Below, in pieces: positions 30,715 through 31,914 of a stretch of 31,914 bases of DNA. The notes under the pieces are model-generated. The model was not told where the DNA came from. It saw only the letters and a list, made by a program, of their open reading frames with translations, and did not search any database. Positions within the stretch are counted from its first letter, which is position 1, and each line of letters begins with the position of its first letter. The DNA lies in NCBI GenBank assembly GCA_902494715.1, contig CABUUJ010000024.1, positions 1 through 31,914 on the forward strand, written 5' to 3'. Source of the DNA: an uncultured Collinsella sp. (GTDB lineage Bacteria > Actinomycetota > Coriobacteriia > Coriobacteriales > Coriobacteriaceae). The position numbers were made by a program, and so were the translations under genes.

Positions 30715-31914
30715 CTAGGCGCGCTCCTCGATAGCACCGTTTCTATATGCATCGAGCAGTTGGCGCAGGTCCTGGATCTGGCTGCGAATCTTGACGCCGG
30801 TATCGGTGTCGCTCACCATGCGGCGCCGGTCGGCCTCGTCAAAGCGGTTGGTCTCGCTTTCGATGTCGATGTTGCGGGTGAGCGCTTCGGCAACCGTTGT
30901 AAAGGCCCGGTGCGACTTGAGGCGGCATCCGCGCGAGCTCGAGATGAGCGTGTAGCCGGCGATGCCTGTTTTGGGATGGTAGGCGCGACAGAAACCGCCA
31001 TCGATGACCAGCAGCTTACCGTTGGCGCGGATGGGCTGCTCGCCTTTGGTGGTCTTGACCGGGGTGTGGCCGTTGATGATGTGGCCCGTCGGCGAGCAGG
31101 CCATGGGTGCGACGCCAAACTCGCGCATGATATCGTCGCAAACGGACGAGGACGTGGTGAGCGTATAGTACGGGTCCATCGGCTCGACCCACGTGCTCTT
31201 GTCGGCGATGTAGGCGCGCTCGAACGTGCGCACCACGCGTCCGCTGGCGGGTGAGTTAAAGCCGATCCACAGGTACCACATCCAGTCGAGGGCATCGCGG
31301 TCGCCGACGCGCCAGGCGCGGCGGGCGATATAGTCGCAAAAATCAAAATAATCGCGCCCGGCGTGCCAGGTGCCCAGGCAATTCATGCTGCTAAAGGTGC
31401 CGTCTTCGTTGAGCGGCACGCAGCCGTGGAACAGCAGGTTGCCGTTGGCGACCTTATACATGGAGCCGTGGGTATAGAGGAAATCGATGTGGCGATGCAG
31501 GTGATCGGCGGTGACAAACTCGGACACGAGTTTGTCGATGATGTGCTGCTCCTCGGGCGTGAGCGTGTAGGGGTCCGCCGGATCGACGGTGGGGAAGTCG
31601 TTGGTCGTGAGCGGCCACACGCTGCCGTCGGCAAGCGTGACTGTGCCGGCGTCGTGATCGATCTTGTCGAGCAGCAGGCGGTCGGCCATGTCGAACTCGG
31701 GGTGGCGCTGGATAATCTGGCCCTCGAGCTTAAAGAGCAGGACATTAATGGCTTTGATCAGCGGGCTTATCGGCTCGCCGGCGGTATAGGTGGCGTCGGC
31801 GAAGGCGACAAGCTCGCGCAGCGAGATGCCATAGTCGTTCTCGAGAATCTCGTAGTTGTCGTAGCGCAGGTTGTTGCGCAGCACCGTGGCGATGCAGGCG
31901 GGCTCACCGGCCGC
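30715..31914 (-). CDS. fbp: fructose-1,6-bisphosphatase class III, 5' partial
   Basis: This is the Firmicutes-type FBPase, a metallophosphoesterase that converts fructose-1,6-bisphosphate to fructose-6-phosphate in gluconeogenesis. The frame is open to the end of the window, so 400 codons of a protein normally near 650 residues are seen and the N-terminal metal motifs lie outside. Visible family blocks are LLFHGCVPLNEDG (about 31412-31450), the NCLGTWHAGRDYFDFCDYIARRAW stretch, INGHTPVK (about 31050-31075) and VIDGGFCRAYHPKTG. The histidines in LLFHGC and GHTPVK are likely metal or phosphate ligands. Its presence agrees with growth on non-sugar substrates such as amino acids or peptides. Confidence 0.95.
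   Translation of the reverse strand, partial: AAGEPACIATVLRNNLRYDNYEILENDYGISLRELVAFADATYTAGEPISPLIKAINVLLFKLEGQIIQRHPEFDMADRLLLDKIDHDAGTVTLADGSVWPLTTNDFPTVDPADPYTLTPEEQHIIDKLVSEFVTADHLHRHIDFLYTHGSMYKVANGNLLFHGCVPLNEDGTFSSMNCLGTWHAGRDYFDFCDYIARRAWRVGDRDALDWMWYLWIGFNSPASGRVVRTFERAYIADKSTWVEPMDPYYTLTTSSSVCDDIMREFGVAPMACSPTGHIINGHTPVKTTKGEQPIRANGKLLVIDGGFCRAYHPKTGIAGYTLISSSRGCRLKSHRAFTTVAEALTRNIDIESETNRFDEADRRRMVSDTDTGVKIRSQIQDLRQLLDAYRNGAIEERA

Overview
The window is GC-rich (roughly 60%) bacterial chromosome, densely coding. Gene content (Fhs, FchA with FolD, class III fructose-bisphosphatase, RuvCAB, superoxide reductase, C69 dipeptidase, DUF4430 surface proteins) and codon use point to an anaerobic gut actinobacterium of the Coriobacteriia, most likely Collinsella or a close relative. 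The genus is an inference from gene families. No tRNA, rRNA, CRISPR array or phage module was seen.

Layout. 1-2367: SNF2-family helicase, cut at its 5' end. 2518-2880: superoxide reductase without the first iron centre. 2998-4983: a NAD-synthetase-like protein whose two active sites both look destroyed, followed by a 98-nt foldable element. 5226-7434: ruvC-ruvA-ruvB with one-base stop/start overlaps. 7579-9246: formate-tetrahydrofolate ligase. 9427-10416: one-pass membrane protein with a PASTA-like domain and heptad repeats, convergent with a Mn-type CDF exporter (10429-11610). 11829-13166: double zinc-ribbon protein of unknown role. 13167-14417: gene-poor stretch with two inverted copies of a promoter-plus-hairpin element, one leading into a small terminated RNA and one into a 30-codon ORF, then a small HTH protein. 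14418-14687: small PH-like protein. 14783-17272: Tat-exported PI-PLC-like protein with a sortase-like tail. 17578-18171: lipoprotein. 18172-18634: intergenic region with direct repeats and an orphan terminator. 18635-20124: fchA-folD. 20162-20391: MITE-like element with perfect 30-bp terminal inverted repeats. 20491-22014: C69 dipeptidase. 22114-24302: phasin-like protein and UbiB/AarF protein. 24420-29454: cobalamin riboswitch followed by two DUF4430 surface proteins, the first interrupted by an in-frame TAA. 29614-31914 (minus strand): class III fructose-bisphosphatase (5' end outside the window) and two GtrA-family membrane proteins.

How the genes work together. Fhs, FchA and FolD make up the folate one-carbon branch between formate and methylene-THF. 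FolD here has lost the lysine and glutamine linked to cyclohydrolase activity, so FchA plausibly supplies that step. The riboswitch operon looks like a surface system for corrinoid capture: DUF4430 is the transcobalamin-like fold, here fused to a PQQ-type beta-propeller. RuvCAB resolves Holliday junctions. The remaining genes are mostly envelope, metal and redox housekeeping.

The least explained parts are the NadE-like pseudoenzyme, the inverted sRNA/peptide locus near 13.3-13.6 kb, the interrupted B12-regulated surface protein, and the MITE-like element.
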